From NCBI GenBank assembly GCA_026388315.1, contig JAPLKA010000110.1, positions 86,545 to 150,544 of the forward strand: 64,000 nucleotides of DNA, read 5' to 3'. Both the position numbers and the translations under genes were made by a program. The DNA comes from Pseudomonadota bacterium (GTDB taxonomy: Bacteria; Desulfobacterota; Syntrophorhabdia; Syntrophorhabdales; Syntrophorhabdaceae). Numbering within the stretch: the first letter of the stretch is position 1; the number at the start of each line of letters is the position of its first letter. The notes beneath the pieces are model-generated. The model was not told the origin of the DNA and made no database searches. It saw only the letters and a list, made by a program, of their open reading frames with translations. Shown here piece by piece: positions 1 to 7,696 of this stretch.

Positions 1-915
1 GCCATGGTCCTCTATGAGCTTGGAATGGAAAATCCTTTCCTTCTCATAGCATATGCCGCAGAGATAAGGGAGCATTTCAAAGGGATAAATGTGAACCTCT
101 GCGGGATCGTCAATGCAAAGTCAGGTATATGTCCTGAAAACTGTAAATTTTGTGCACAATCATCACATTATTGCACCGATGCCCCTGTTTACCCTCTTTT
201 AGGAAGTGATGTGATGATAGAGAAGGCACGGGAGGCAAAGGGATTCGGCGCCCATATGTTCGGAATTATAACGAGCGGGACTCGCATTGCCGATGAATCG
301 GAGTGGAAGCAGATTTACGAAGCCATAAAAGGTATAACTGAGTTGGGGATAAGACCCTGCGTTTCTCTGGGCATGCTTGATGCAGACAGAGCCCGGAAGC
401 TTAAGGAGGCCGGTCTCTTCCGGTATCACCACAACCTTGAAACAGCGAGAAGTTTCTTCGATCATATCTGCACCACCCATGCATATGAAGAGGATATTGA
501 CACTGTAAAGACTGCAAAAGCAGCCGGCTTGTCCATATGCTCAGGAGGAATCATCGGGCTCGGAGAGACCATGGAACAGCGGATCGAAATGGCAGTAACA
601 TTGAAGGAGCTTGATGTGGATTGTGTTCCGGTAAATATCCTTAATCCGCGACCGGGCACACCCCTTGAGTCTGCTCCGCAGCTATCGCCGATTGAAATCC
701 TTATCACAATAGCCATATACAGGTTTATCCTTTCCGATAAAGACATAAAGCTCTGCGGCGGCAAGGAGAGGAACTTGAGACAGCTCCTGCCCCTCGGAAT
801 TGTTGCGGGTTGTAATTCCCTCATGACCGGAGATTATTTAACCACTCAGGGGAGGGATCCTGAACTTGACAGGGAGATGATCAGGGATCTGGGGCTCAAT
901 GCGGTTTTCGAATAA
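1..915 (+). CDS. bioB: biotin synthase BioB, 5' end outside window
   Basis: Radical SAM enzyme that inserts sulfur into dethiobiotin. The first internal ATG is at base 4, but codon 1-3 is in frame and open, and the family normally has 20-40 more residues before the NLC..LNAKSG-type strand, so the true start is probably upstream of the window. The cluster motif CPENCKFCAQS (CxxxCxxC) is about 40 residues in. The conserved NxLNPRPGTPLE-like stretch and a C-terminal GxNSLMTGDYLTT follow. A 5'-truncated near-copy of the same gene lies at 15317-15880 on the other strand. Product identity is secure; the start is not. Confidence 0.9.
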   Translation, partial: AMVLYELGMENPFLLIAYAAEIREHFKGINVNLCGIVNAKSGICPENCKFCAQSSHYCTDAPVYPLLGSDVMIEKAREAKGFGAHMFGIITSGTRIADESEWKQIYEAIKGITELGIRPCVSLGMLDADRARKLKEAGLFRYHHNLETARSFFDHICTTHAYEEDIDTVKTAKAAGLSICSGGIIGLGETMEQRIEMAVTLKELDVDCVPVNILNPRPGTPLESAPQLSPIEILITIAIYRFILSDKDIKLCGGKERNLRQLLPLGIVAGCNSLMTGDYLTTQGRDPELDREMIRDLGLNAVFE

Positions 916-1060
916 ATTACCACTTCAATCCCATTTCCCTGTTTTGCAACTTAGACTGCCACCGACCTTCCGTAGTCAGTATGTCATCTATTGTCGCAGA
1001 TGTTCCTGCAATGCCCAGAATACCTGATCAAGGACGGTGATCTGTCATTGAGACATACAA

Positions 1061-1075
1061 CCCTTTTATAAAGGG
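1061..1075 (+). terminator. weak hairpin after bioB
   Basis: CCCTTT-TAT-AAAGGG is a perfect 6-bp inverted repeat about 145 bases after the bioB stop. It lacks a good U-run, so it may be only a weak or partial terminator. Confidence 0.25.
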
Positions 1076-1118
1076 CAGATTCTTCACTTTTCTTCTTCTA
1101 TAAATTTAAATAAAGTAC

Positions 1119-1147
1119 TTGACAGTATCCTACAATTATTGTAGTAT
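1119..1147 (+). promoter_or_regulatory. promoter and palindromic operator of the marR-hgcAB operon
   Basis: A consensus -35 TTGACA (1119-1124) is separated by 17 bases from a -10 TAGTAT (1142-1147). A perfect palindrome CTACAAT-T-ATTGTAG (1130-1144) fills the spacer and overlaps the -10, where a repressor would block RNA polymerase. MarR proteins bind such dyads and are commonly autoregulated, so this is the likely operator of the regulator encoded directly downstream. No other promoter is seen before hgcA, which overlaps the marR end. Confidence 0.75.
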
Positions 1148-1191
1148 ACAGTTAATGTATAACTCAATTATATTGACTGGAGGAAACAAGC

Positions 1192-1701
1192 ATGGATCTG
1201 GAAATGATCAGGAATTTTCGGGAAAAATTACGAAAGTTGGAAAGAGAAATCGGGTGGCAGCTTAAAAGTGATACCGAATGCTGTGGGGTTACCCTTGCTC
1301 AATGCCACATTATCGTGGAGATCGGCAATACCGGTGAAACTTCCGTAATCGACCTTGCCACTGTCCTTGGGCTCGATACCAGCACGTTGAGCAGACATAT
1401 CAATGGAATGGTTGATGTCGGCTTGGTAAACAGGGTCCTGAACCCGAAAGACCGGCGTTATGTGTCGATAACTCTGACCGAACAGGGACAAAAGGTCTAC
1501 CAATCCATTGAGGACATATGCAACTCAAAATACACAAAGGTCTTCGAATTTATCCCGCAGGAAAAGCACCAACAGGTCTTGGAATGTTTCAACCTGCTTG
1601 TTCATGCTGTTACTGAGGCAAGAAAAGCAGTGGGTGCCCTTGACTGCTGTCAGGCCAGCCTTTTCGAGAAAGGCGAGGAGGTTATTCCCCATGTCCGTTG
1701 A
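1192..1701 (+). CDS. MarR-family transcriptional regulator upstream of hgcAB
   Basis: A 169-residue winged-helix protein. The recognition segment (about residues 50-90: DLATVLGLDTSTLSRHINGM, then the wing NPKDRRYVSITLTEQG) is typical of MarR. It has a CC pair near residue 28 and a second pair (DCC) near residue 151 in the C-terminal dimerisation helix, so a thiol- or metal-sensing role is possible but unproven. The start has a good RBS (ggagg) 8 bases upstream. Its last 11 bases overlap hgcA, implying co-transcription and translational coupling. Regulators described near hgcAB are, as I recall, often ArsR-like, so a MarR here is of interest. Confidence 0.88.
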   Translation: MDLEMIRNFREKLRKLEREIGWQLKSDTECCGVTLAQCHIIVEIGNTGETSVIDLATVLGLDTSTLSRHINGMVDVGLVNRVLNPKDRRYVSITLTEQGQKVYQSIEDICNSKYTKVFEFIPQEKHQQVLECFNLLVHAVTEARKAVGALDCCQASLFEKGEEVIPHVR

Positions 1702-2878
1702 AAATAAGTCAAGTCCGTGCTGCGGCGGGCAACCGTCTACGGTTTTTAAGATACTGCCATGTTGTGACCAGCAAAAGACCGGCAACGCGGAACTTTCATC
1801 ATCCTGCGCGGCTCCGGAATCTGAGCAGGTTAATTCAGGACAGACTTTATCATCTTTCCGTTCCCGACCTTATTGGATCAAGGGATTTGTTGATACAGCG
1901 GCAGGTAAAATTCCGCTGATTGACACATCTTTGGTATTCCGGGATATTTCGGGTGCCTGGAAAGCCCGGTGGGGGATCAATCGCATGAACTATAATATCT
2001 CTCCCGGACTTTACGGTGTTGGAAATCCCGATGACACGTCCCCGGTTCTGGTTACTGCCAATTACAAAATGAGTTTTGACAGTCTTAGAAAAGAACTATC
2101 CGGCCTTGATGCCTGGGTCATGGTCATCGACACCAATGGAATTAATGTCTGGTGCGCGGCAGGCAAAGGGACTTTCGGCACTGAAGAAATTGTAAAACGT
2201 ATCAATGTGGTTTGCCTCTCCCGGATCGTTTCTCACCGTACGATCATAGTTCCTCAACTGGGGGCGCCCGGGGTGGCTGCCCATGAAGTGCGAAAGCAAT
2301 CAGGTTTTAAGGTGGTCTACGGACCTGTAAAGGCCTGTGACATTAAGGAATTCCTTGATGCCGATATGAAGACCACCAGGGAAATGAGGGTCGTTGAATT
2401 CGGTTTCTTTGATCGGCTTTTCTTAACACCTATCGAGGTAGTCGGCACCTTGAAGCCACTTGCGATGATCACTGCTGCGCTTTTTATTGCCCACATAGCG
2501 GGACTGATCACAGTTACTTTCTCCGGTCTGTACCCGTTCATCGGCGCGATCCTGATCGGTGTGGTCATAAGCCCGGCATTGTTGCCATGGATACCGGGGC
2601 ATGCCTTTTCATTGAAAGGTTGGCTTATGGGCCTTCTCTGGGCTTTAGTGGTCCTTTATTTGAAAGGTGGTTTTTTTCAACATGACGGGGTATTCAACGG
2701 TTTGACCCTGCTTCTCCTTTTGCCGGCAATATCGGCTTTTCTGGCTTTGAACTTTACCGGGGCTTCCACCTATACATCCCTTTCCGGTGTTAAAAGTGAA
2801 ATGCGATTCGCTATACCGGCCATAATCACTTCTGCATCGGTAGGCATAGTGTTATGGCTGGCCGGACGTTTTATATAA
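1691..2878 (+). CDS. hgcA: HgcA, corrinoid protein of mercury methylation
   Basis: 395 residues from the ATG at 1691, chosen because gaggaggtt (1675-1683) precedes it. HgcA transfers a methyl group from a corrinoid cofactor to Hg(II). The diagnostic cap-helix motif NVWCAAGK is at residues 152-159, with Cys155 the expected cobalt ligand. The cobalamin-binding domain covers about residues 60-235; about five membrane helices follow (roughly 255-275, 278-297, 310-326, 336-354, 373-392). The N-terminal 60 residues are an extension rich in Cys (C10, C11, C24, C25, C39), which moves the cap-helix Cys well beyond position 93 of the Desulfovibrio ND132 protein. Followed after 20 bases by hgcB. Motif, topology and partner together make the call firm. 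Confidence 0.96.
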   Translation: MSVENKSSPCCGGQPSTVFKILPCCDQQKTGNAELSSSCAAPESEQVNSGQTLSSFRSRPYWIKGFVDTAAGKIPLIDTSLVFRDISGAWKARWGINRMNYNISPGLYGVGNPDDTSPVLVTANYKMSFDSLRKELSGLDAWVMVIDTNGINVWCAAGKGTFGTEEIVKRINVVCLSRIVSHRTIIVPQLGAPGVAAHEVRKQSGFKVVYGPVKACDIKEFLDADMKTTREMRVVEFGFFDRLFLTPIEVVGTLKPLAMITAALFIAHIAGLITVTFSGLYPFIGAILIGVVISPALLPWIPGHAFSLKGWLMGLLWALVVLYLKGGFFQHDGVFNGLTLLLLLPAISAFLALNFTGASTYTSLSGVKSEMRFAIPAIITSASVGIVLWLAGRFI

Positions 2879-2898
2879 CATTAATCAGGAGGGCTTAC

Positions 2899-3204
2899 AT
2901 GAAACACCATTATCTGAAAAACGTGGTTACCCTTCATTTGGACGAAGATAAATGCACTGGTTGTGGAATGTGCATCGAGGTATGTCCTCATGAAGTGCTG
3001 GAGCTGTCCGGGAAAAAAGTTCAGATGCGCGACAGGGATGCATGCATGGAATGCGGTGCCTGCGCTAAAAATTGTTCCTTCTCCGCCATAAGCGTTAACG
3101 CCGGGGTTGGGTGTGCTTATGCGTTGATCCGGGGCGCGCTGACCAACAGCCAGCCCAGTTGCGATTGCTCTTCAACCGGAAGAAACGAAAGCTCCTGCTG
3201 CTAA
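2899..3204 (+). CDS. hgcB: HgcB, 2[4Fe-4S] ferredoxin of mercury methylation
   Basis: 101 residues from ATG 2899, preceded by caggaggg. Electron donor that reduces the HgcA corrinoid. Two cluster motifs: C19-C22-C25-C29 (CTGCGMCIEVCP) and C49-C52-C55-C59 (CMECGACAKNCS). The proline usual after the last Cys of the second cluster is replaced by Ser. The family-specific extra Cys in GVGCAYALIRGA is C72, and the protein ends with a vicinal C100-C101 pair, both hallmarks of HgcB. C88 and C90 are additional. Its position directly after hgcA confirms the call. Confidence 0.95.
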   Translation: MKHHYLKNVVTLHLDEDKCTGCGMCIEVCPHEVLELSGKKVQMRDRDACMECGACAKNCSFSAISVNAGVGCAYALIRGALTNSQPSCDCSSTGRNESSCC

Positions 3205-3380
3205 AAGGATTGTAAGCTGCAAAAAAAAAGACTGTATCCGGTAACGTTGTATGACCGCAAAGAGCCGTGTATTTTGTTTAAAGAAAATATTCAGAGGGAT
3301 ATAATTTGAGAAATTGCAGCTTCCAGCAGAATTATTGTTATGCCACAAACGAATAATAGCCAATAAAGAAAGGAAAAGAT

Positions 3381-4088
3381 ATGGAAGATAAACAACAAGT
3401 AGATAGAACCTTCCACTATATAATGGAAACATTTATCGAAAGAGGCAGTGCGCCCCATTACACAGAAATAGCAAATACATTTGGCGTCAAACCGGATGAA
3501 GGCAAGAGATTTCTCCATGATCTGATCAACACACATGTAATGCCCATGTGGCTATACCCCGGTACGGACTTAATGGTGTCGTTTGCGCCGTTCAATAATC
3601 TGCCGACGCAATACCGCATTATGGTTGAAGGGCACCAAAAATGGTTTGCACAATGAGGTCTTGAAGCCCTGGCGGTCTGCTGGGTATTTCCGGGAAAGGC
3701 AGTCCAGATCGATGCGCCGTGCCTGGATTGCGGTGAGTCCATGCAAGTTGTTGTGCGTGATGGCGTCATACAAAATAAAACCCCTGTCGGCATCTGTGGA
3801 TATACCGATATACCCTTGAGTCAATGGGCAGAAAACTGGCCTTTCACATGAAGCCGTATCCATCTCTTCCGGTCGGAAGATCATGTGAGAAACTGGTCAG
3901 GATTTTGTTCAGGAACAGAGGAGGCAATTCTCCCTCTCTCGGATATGATGGCTATTATGAGTACACCCCGTCACAGGGCAAAACCAAGTGGTCATTACGT
4001 TTCCTCTGCGCCGGAATATGCGCCGATATTCTTTCAGAGACTAAAGGAAGTAACTCGAAATTCAGCATTCTGGAGCCCAAAGGTTTAA
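3381..4088 (+). CDS. organomercurial lyase (MerB)-like selenoprotein with two in-frame UGA codons
   Basis: Conventional translation stops at codon 92 (UGA, 3654-3656), but the frame continues with family-like sequence through a second UGA at codon 157 (3849-3851) to TAA at 4086, giving 235 residues. Aligned by eye to E. coli R831b MerB (catalytic C96, D99, C159; structural C117), Sec92 falls on C96 (KWFAQ-U-GLEAL against YAWCALDTL), Glu95 on D99, Cys113 on C117 with the same 21-residue spacing, and Sec157 on C159 (U-SRIHLFRS against CCHVHFFAS). Residues 1-60 resemble the N-terminal helical domain. Each UGA has a downstream hairpin with GGUC in the loop. A weak RBS (aagaaagg) precedes the ATG, and TATAAT at 3300-3305 could be a -10. 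MerB splits C-Hg bonds, so the hgcAB neighbourhood fits. The substrate is unproven; the alternative is a pseudogene. Confidence 0.85.
3657..3685 (+). promoter_or_regulatory. putative SECIS for Sec92 of the MerB-like gene
   Basis: GGTC (3674-3677) starts 18 nt after the UGA and lies in the loop of a short imperfect stem (cccTg 3667-3671 with cTggg 3680-3684, one mismatch). E. coli fdhF has a GGUC loop at nearly the same distance. This is the weakest stem of the four in the window. Confidence 0.55.
3852..3880 (+). promoter_or_regulatory. putative SECIS for Sec157 of the MerB-like gene
   Basis: Perfect 6-bp stem TCTTCC (3865-3870) / GGAAGA (3875-3880) enclosing a GGTC tetraloop (3871-3874), which starts 20 nt after the UGA at 3849-3851. 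This fits the bacterial SECIS layout. Confidence 0.7.
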
Positions 4089-4314
4089 ATGGAAGTGTCT
4101 GATGTTTATTGTAGGATAGAGAAGATTTGGCATAACCACGCGATCAACCGAACGCGCAAGGATACGTGGGGCGTTTCTTGAGATCCTTGGTCGCCGCGCC
4201 ACCACGGTGGTTAGTGAATTTACAACCACGGACGTATGACATGGTGTTGGTGTGTCAGCGCACCAGCAAGGGCAGGTGCTACTTTTAACTATAGTTCAAA
4301 GAAAGGAGAAAACA
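4089..4314 (+). other. intergenic gap between the two selenoprotein genes
   Basis: No gene is recognised. The composition is more GC-rich and less coding-like than either neighbour. Short dyads such as CCACGGTGG occur near 4202. TATAGT at about 4291 could be a -10 for the following gene, but no good -35 was found. Confidence 0.3.
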
Positions 4315-4716
4315 ATGGCATCTATCAAGATGGTTCCCGAAGAAGAAGCCACAGGCAAGGTCAAAGATGTTTACGATGACATCAAGTCCCGCCTCGGAAT
4401 TGATTTTGTTCCTAATCTTTACAAGGTCATGGCTTCTAAGCCAGGCTACTTGGAAGCCAATTGGAACAAAGTCAAGGCGGTGATGATTGAACCAGGCAAG
4501 CTCGACCGTTTGACGAAAGAGATTATTGCGGTTGCTGTGTCAGCGGTCCTTGGCTGTGAATATTGACTCGCTGTTCACACTTCTGCGGTGCAGAAGTTAG
4601 GGTTAGATGATGAAGCCGTGCTCGAACTCATGGCAGTTGTGGATTTGTTCAGTGGTTTCAACAAGCTGATGGATGGGTTACGAGTCGAAGCAGACGAGAA
4701 ACCCTGGTATGGCTGA
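4315..4716 (+). CDS. AhpD-like (carboxymuconolactone decarboxylase fold) selenoprotein, CxxU
   Basis: Starts at ATG 4315 behind aaggag. Conventional translation ends after 83 residues at UGA 4564-4566, exactly where AhpD-family proteins carry the second Cys of CxxC: GCEY-U-LAVH. The frame then continues to a normal stop at 4714 (133 residues, Sec84, His88 four residues later as in the AhpD active site). A perfect 8-bp hairpin with a GGT loop follows the UGA. AhpD-like proteins are peroxidase or thiol-redox partners, and Sec forms of this family are, to my knowledge, already described. Whether it serves the mercury genes is inference. Confidence 0.9.
4567..4597 (+). promoter_or_regulatory. putative SECIS of the AhpD-like selenoprotein
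   Basis: ACTTCTGC (4579-4586) pairs perfectly with GCAGAAGT (4590-4597) around a GGT triloop (4587-4589). The loop begins 21 nt after the UGA. This is one of the two clearest SECIS-like hairpins of the window. Confidence 0.82.
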
Positions 4717-5059
4717 GGATAAAAAACTTGAATGCCGTGAGCATTCACGCTACTAATAGCGGCCTAACCTTGCATGCAACCGACGTTGTGACCGTTGCGC
4801 TCCAGCGAAGGTTCAAGTGGTGGTATTCGATCGATTGGGGTCGTACCAAGCCAAGTTTTATAAGCAGTGTTAAGTTTTGAGTTGAAAAAACCCAAATAAT
4901 ATTGGCTTAAAGTGCTGTTTTTGGGGCAATTTGTAACTTAAATTCCGTGATTCGTGATTTATATCGCCTATTGCCCATCACCTGTTTGTTTCGCTTTTCC
5001 CCTTCAGCCTCCAGCCTGCCCCTTTTCCTTTCCCCTCTCTGATCTCCGCTCATCCTTCC
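4717..5059 (+). other. intergenic region, no gene
   Basis: No coding frame of recognisable family. Around 4980-5040 it holds a pyrimidine-rich stretch made of repeated cagcctccag/cccctttt-type units that also occur, in purine orientation, near 36300, 38500 and 49030. Nothing else is identified. Confidence 0.3.
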
Positions 5060-5372
5060 ATGGATCAGGCCAAAGGAATATTGGCATATATTCAGGCAAG
5101 ACATCCCGATAAGGGGTATGATGTGGGTGGGGTGATGAGTGAGCTGATAAACTACAAACTGAGACCTGACGATCCATCGAACCAATTATTACACCAACAG
5201 TTGGTGTAATAATTGAGATCACCGGAAAGTCAATAACTACGCTGTTTAACGGACTTTCACTTTTAAAACTACCTCCTGAGATTCGGACGGCAGTTTCAGA
5301 TGGGAGACTGCCCGTTTCCCAGGGATATCTCTTTGCAGCTAACCTTGACTGCCCGGATCTTAGAAACAGTGA
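5060..5372 (+). pseudogene. parB-like relic with internal palindrome
   Basis: The first frame (from ATG 5060) reads MDQAKGILAYIQARHPDKGY, nearly identical to the intact ParB-like protein at 39656-40591. After the palindrome at 5183-5215 the homology resumes in another frame (GKSITTLFNGLSLLKLPPEI, then LPVSQGYLFAANLDCPD) and stops in a heptamer repeat. Both ends and the partition-protein N-domain are missing, so this is a frameshifted fragment. Confidence 0.85.
5183..5215 (+). repeat. perfect 16-bp palindrome in parB relic
   Basis: CAATTATTACACCAAC (5183-5198) and its exact reverse complement (5200-5215), separated by a single A. It sits at the position where each parB copy in this window carries a different palindrome. 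Confidence 0.85.
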
Positions 5373-5397
5373 ATAGTGAATGGTGAATAGTTGATAG
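5367..5397 (+). repeat. heptanucleotide array (AGTGAAT family)
   Basis: Successive 7-base units agtgaat/agtgaat/ggtgaat/agttgat end the parB relic. The same array recurs at seven other places in the window. Confidence 0.8.
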
Positions 5398-5831
5398 TTG
5401 AGCCCCCACATAATAATACTAACCATCTCAAGTCAGCATAAGTGATTTTGTCTGTTTTTAACTTAAAACTTGGAACTTGGAACTTAAAACTTCCTTAAGA
5501 TGGGCACCTGGCAATAGACAAAACCCGACCTTGAGATACTCATTGACGAGCTTCGGACTTTTTTGGCTTTAGCAGCGGAGCCAAGCAGGAGATAGGGATG
5601 AATGGTTACTCCAAAAAAGACTGAATGTGGCGGATGATCATATGCTATATTTACAAGAAGAAGGTACTGTGAAAAAGAGAGAAAAACAGACAAAAGGAAA
5701 ACAGGGTGTAAGTAACTAATATTAAGAGAGAAAGTAGGTTTTGTTACGTATAGCTTCCTGTAATCCGCAGAAGCAATTATTAATAGAATATTGTATATTG
5801 TTATTGGTAATCAATGCTATTAGAGGTATTT
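5398..5831 (+). other. intergenic region with AACTTGG repeats
   Basis: No gene is recognised. Near 5460-5495 there is a short array of acttaaa/acttgga units (period 7). Frames at 5530-5700 are interrupted by stops and resemble nothing I know. AT-rich sequence before the PAS gene may hold its promoter, but no clear -35/-10 pair was found. Confidence 0.3.
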
Positions 5832-7300
5832 ATGATGGAAGATAAGGATGAGAGCAAAGAGCAACTCCTCGGTGAACTTTCAGAAATGCGCCAGCGAATT
5901 ACTGAACTGGAAAGGTTAGAAGCCGAACACAAACTGGCGGAGGAAGATTTGCGGGAGAGTCAGGAATACACAAAAAGCTTGTTTACTGCCTCGCATATTC
6001 CCCTGATCGTTATGGATGCAGAAACCGGCATATACATAGACTGTAATACAGCCGCGGTGCAGATATACGGGTATGCGACCCGCGAGGAGGTCCTCGGCAA
6101 AACGCCCCTGGACGTGTCTGCACCGATTCAGTATGACGGCTCAAACTCAGCGACTGAAGCTAAAAAACACATCCAAGCCGGTTGTAAAAATGGTTCTCAC
6201 GTATTTGAATGGCGGCACCAGAGATCCAATGGGCAAATATGGGATGCGGATGTTCATCTGATGTTCTTACAACACCGGGGAAAGTCCCTCATCCAGTTCA
6301 TGCTTCAGGATATCACCGAGCGCAAGAAAGCCGAAGAGGCAATTAAGGAGAGTGAAGAGACGCTGAGGTCTTTAATCAATGCTACAAGCGAAACCTTGTT
6401 GTTGACTGACCCAGAAGGGACAATACTTATAGCGAATGAAACAGTGGCTCAGAGACTGGATAAAAGTGTCCAGGAGCTTATCGGTGCTTGCCTGTATGAT
6501 CTCTTTCCCCCGGATGTTGCAAAAAACAGAAAAGAGCAGTTCGACAAGGTTGTTTGTACAGGGGGGCCAGTTCATTTTGAAGACAACAGAGAGGGAAGAA
6601 CCTATGGAATATCTGCATTTCCTGTTTCTGATGAGGGGGGCAAGGTATCCAAAATAGCTATTTTTGCCACCGATGTTACGAACGTAAACACATGGAAAAA
6701 GCACTGCGCGAGTCAGAAGGCAAATTCAGAGGCCTGGCTGAGAAATCGATTGTCGGTATCTACCTTTTACAAGATGGGGTATTCAAATACGTCAATGAAA
6801 AGTTGGCCGAGATGCTTGGCTACACAATTGAGGAAATGCTCTATAAAATGGGACCAGAATATATAGTTTTTCCAGAAGATTTTCCCATGTTAGAGGAAAA
6901 TATTCGCAGAAGGATATCCGGAGAGATCAAATCGCTCCATTCTGAATTTAGGATAATTACAAAAAACAAAGATATAAGAAACGTTGAAGTCTATAGCTCC
7001 CACACCATATATAACGGCAAACCATCAATTATAGGAACATTCCTGGATATCACCGAGCGCAAACTGGCGGAGGAGGAACGGGAGAGGCTCATTCTTGAAT
7101 TACAGGAAGCGCTTTCTCAAGTCAAGACTTTACATGGATTGCTCCCCATTTGCGCTTCCTGTAAGAAAATAAAAAATGATAAAGGATACTGGGAGCAAAT
7201 GGAGATCTACATAAGTGACCATTCGGAAGCTGATTTTTCCCACGGTATCTGCCCGGAGTGTGCAGAAAAATTGTATCCGGAATATTATAAAAAGAAGTGA
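5832..7300 (+). CDS. PAS-domain sensor protein, interrupted by an apparent -1 frameshift
   Basis: Read as 5832-6701 and then, one base back, 6701-7300: 489 residues. The start MMEDKDESKE is preceded by gagg (5823-5826). Order: coiled coil (about 10-45), three PAS modules (about 50-170, 180-295, 300-410), each closed by a D-I/V-T-type end, a short coil, and a C-terminal Cys domain (CASCKK...HGICPECAEKLYP) often found at the end of such PAS proteins. No kinase or cyclase domain is present. The frames join at tgg-aaa-aag (6693-6701), where a -1 slip gives WKKALRESEGKF without gap. The cause may be an extra A in the A5 run, a sequencing error, or real frameshifting. Signal and partner are unknown. 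Confidence 0.75.
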
Positions 7301-7696
7301 ACCATATTTATGCTATTTGCTGATTTCAATCCGTAATTCACAACCACAAAATAAAGGCCATATGCTTGCTTTGTAGGTAGGTGAAAGAAAGAGAGTCGTC
7401 CTGTTGGCATTGAAAGTACGCAAGAACCGGATGAACCACCTTATTGTTTCTTAGGTTTTCATAGGCAAAACAGCACTTTAATCCCTAAAATTGACCATTT
7501 TGAATACATAAAACGCCTTATTTCAATGGGTTAGCTTGGTCCGACCCCGATCTCATGAAGGCAGTGAATAGTGAATGGTGAATAGTGGATAGTTGAAACC
7601 CCACGACGGCCCGTTGAACTTTGAACAGCTTTTAGAATAGGGAGGCAGGGTCAGGTCATTTACAGAGGAAAATTCAGGTACGGTATTGGGAGACTT
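7301..7696 (+). other. intergenic region
   Basis: Nearly 400 bases between convergent genes. No coding frame or RNA was recognised apart from the heptanucleotide array at 7562-7595. Confidence 0.4.
7562..7595 (+). repeat. heptanucleotide array (AGTGAAT family)
   Basis: agtgaat/agtgaat/ggtgaat/agtggat units, almost identical to the array at 5367-5397, including the following ttga and cccca bases. Confidence 0.8.

Noticed and set aside
3381..4088. MerB-like gene as a simple pseudogene
   Set aside because: Only two stops, both UGA, both at catalytic Cys positions, no frameshift, and SECIS-like hairpins follow. Kept as the main alternative.
4740..4880. GCCTAAC-type sequence resembling an integron attC after the AhpD-like gene
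   Set aside because: No matching GTTRRRY end or long imperfect palindrome could be found.
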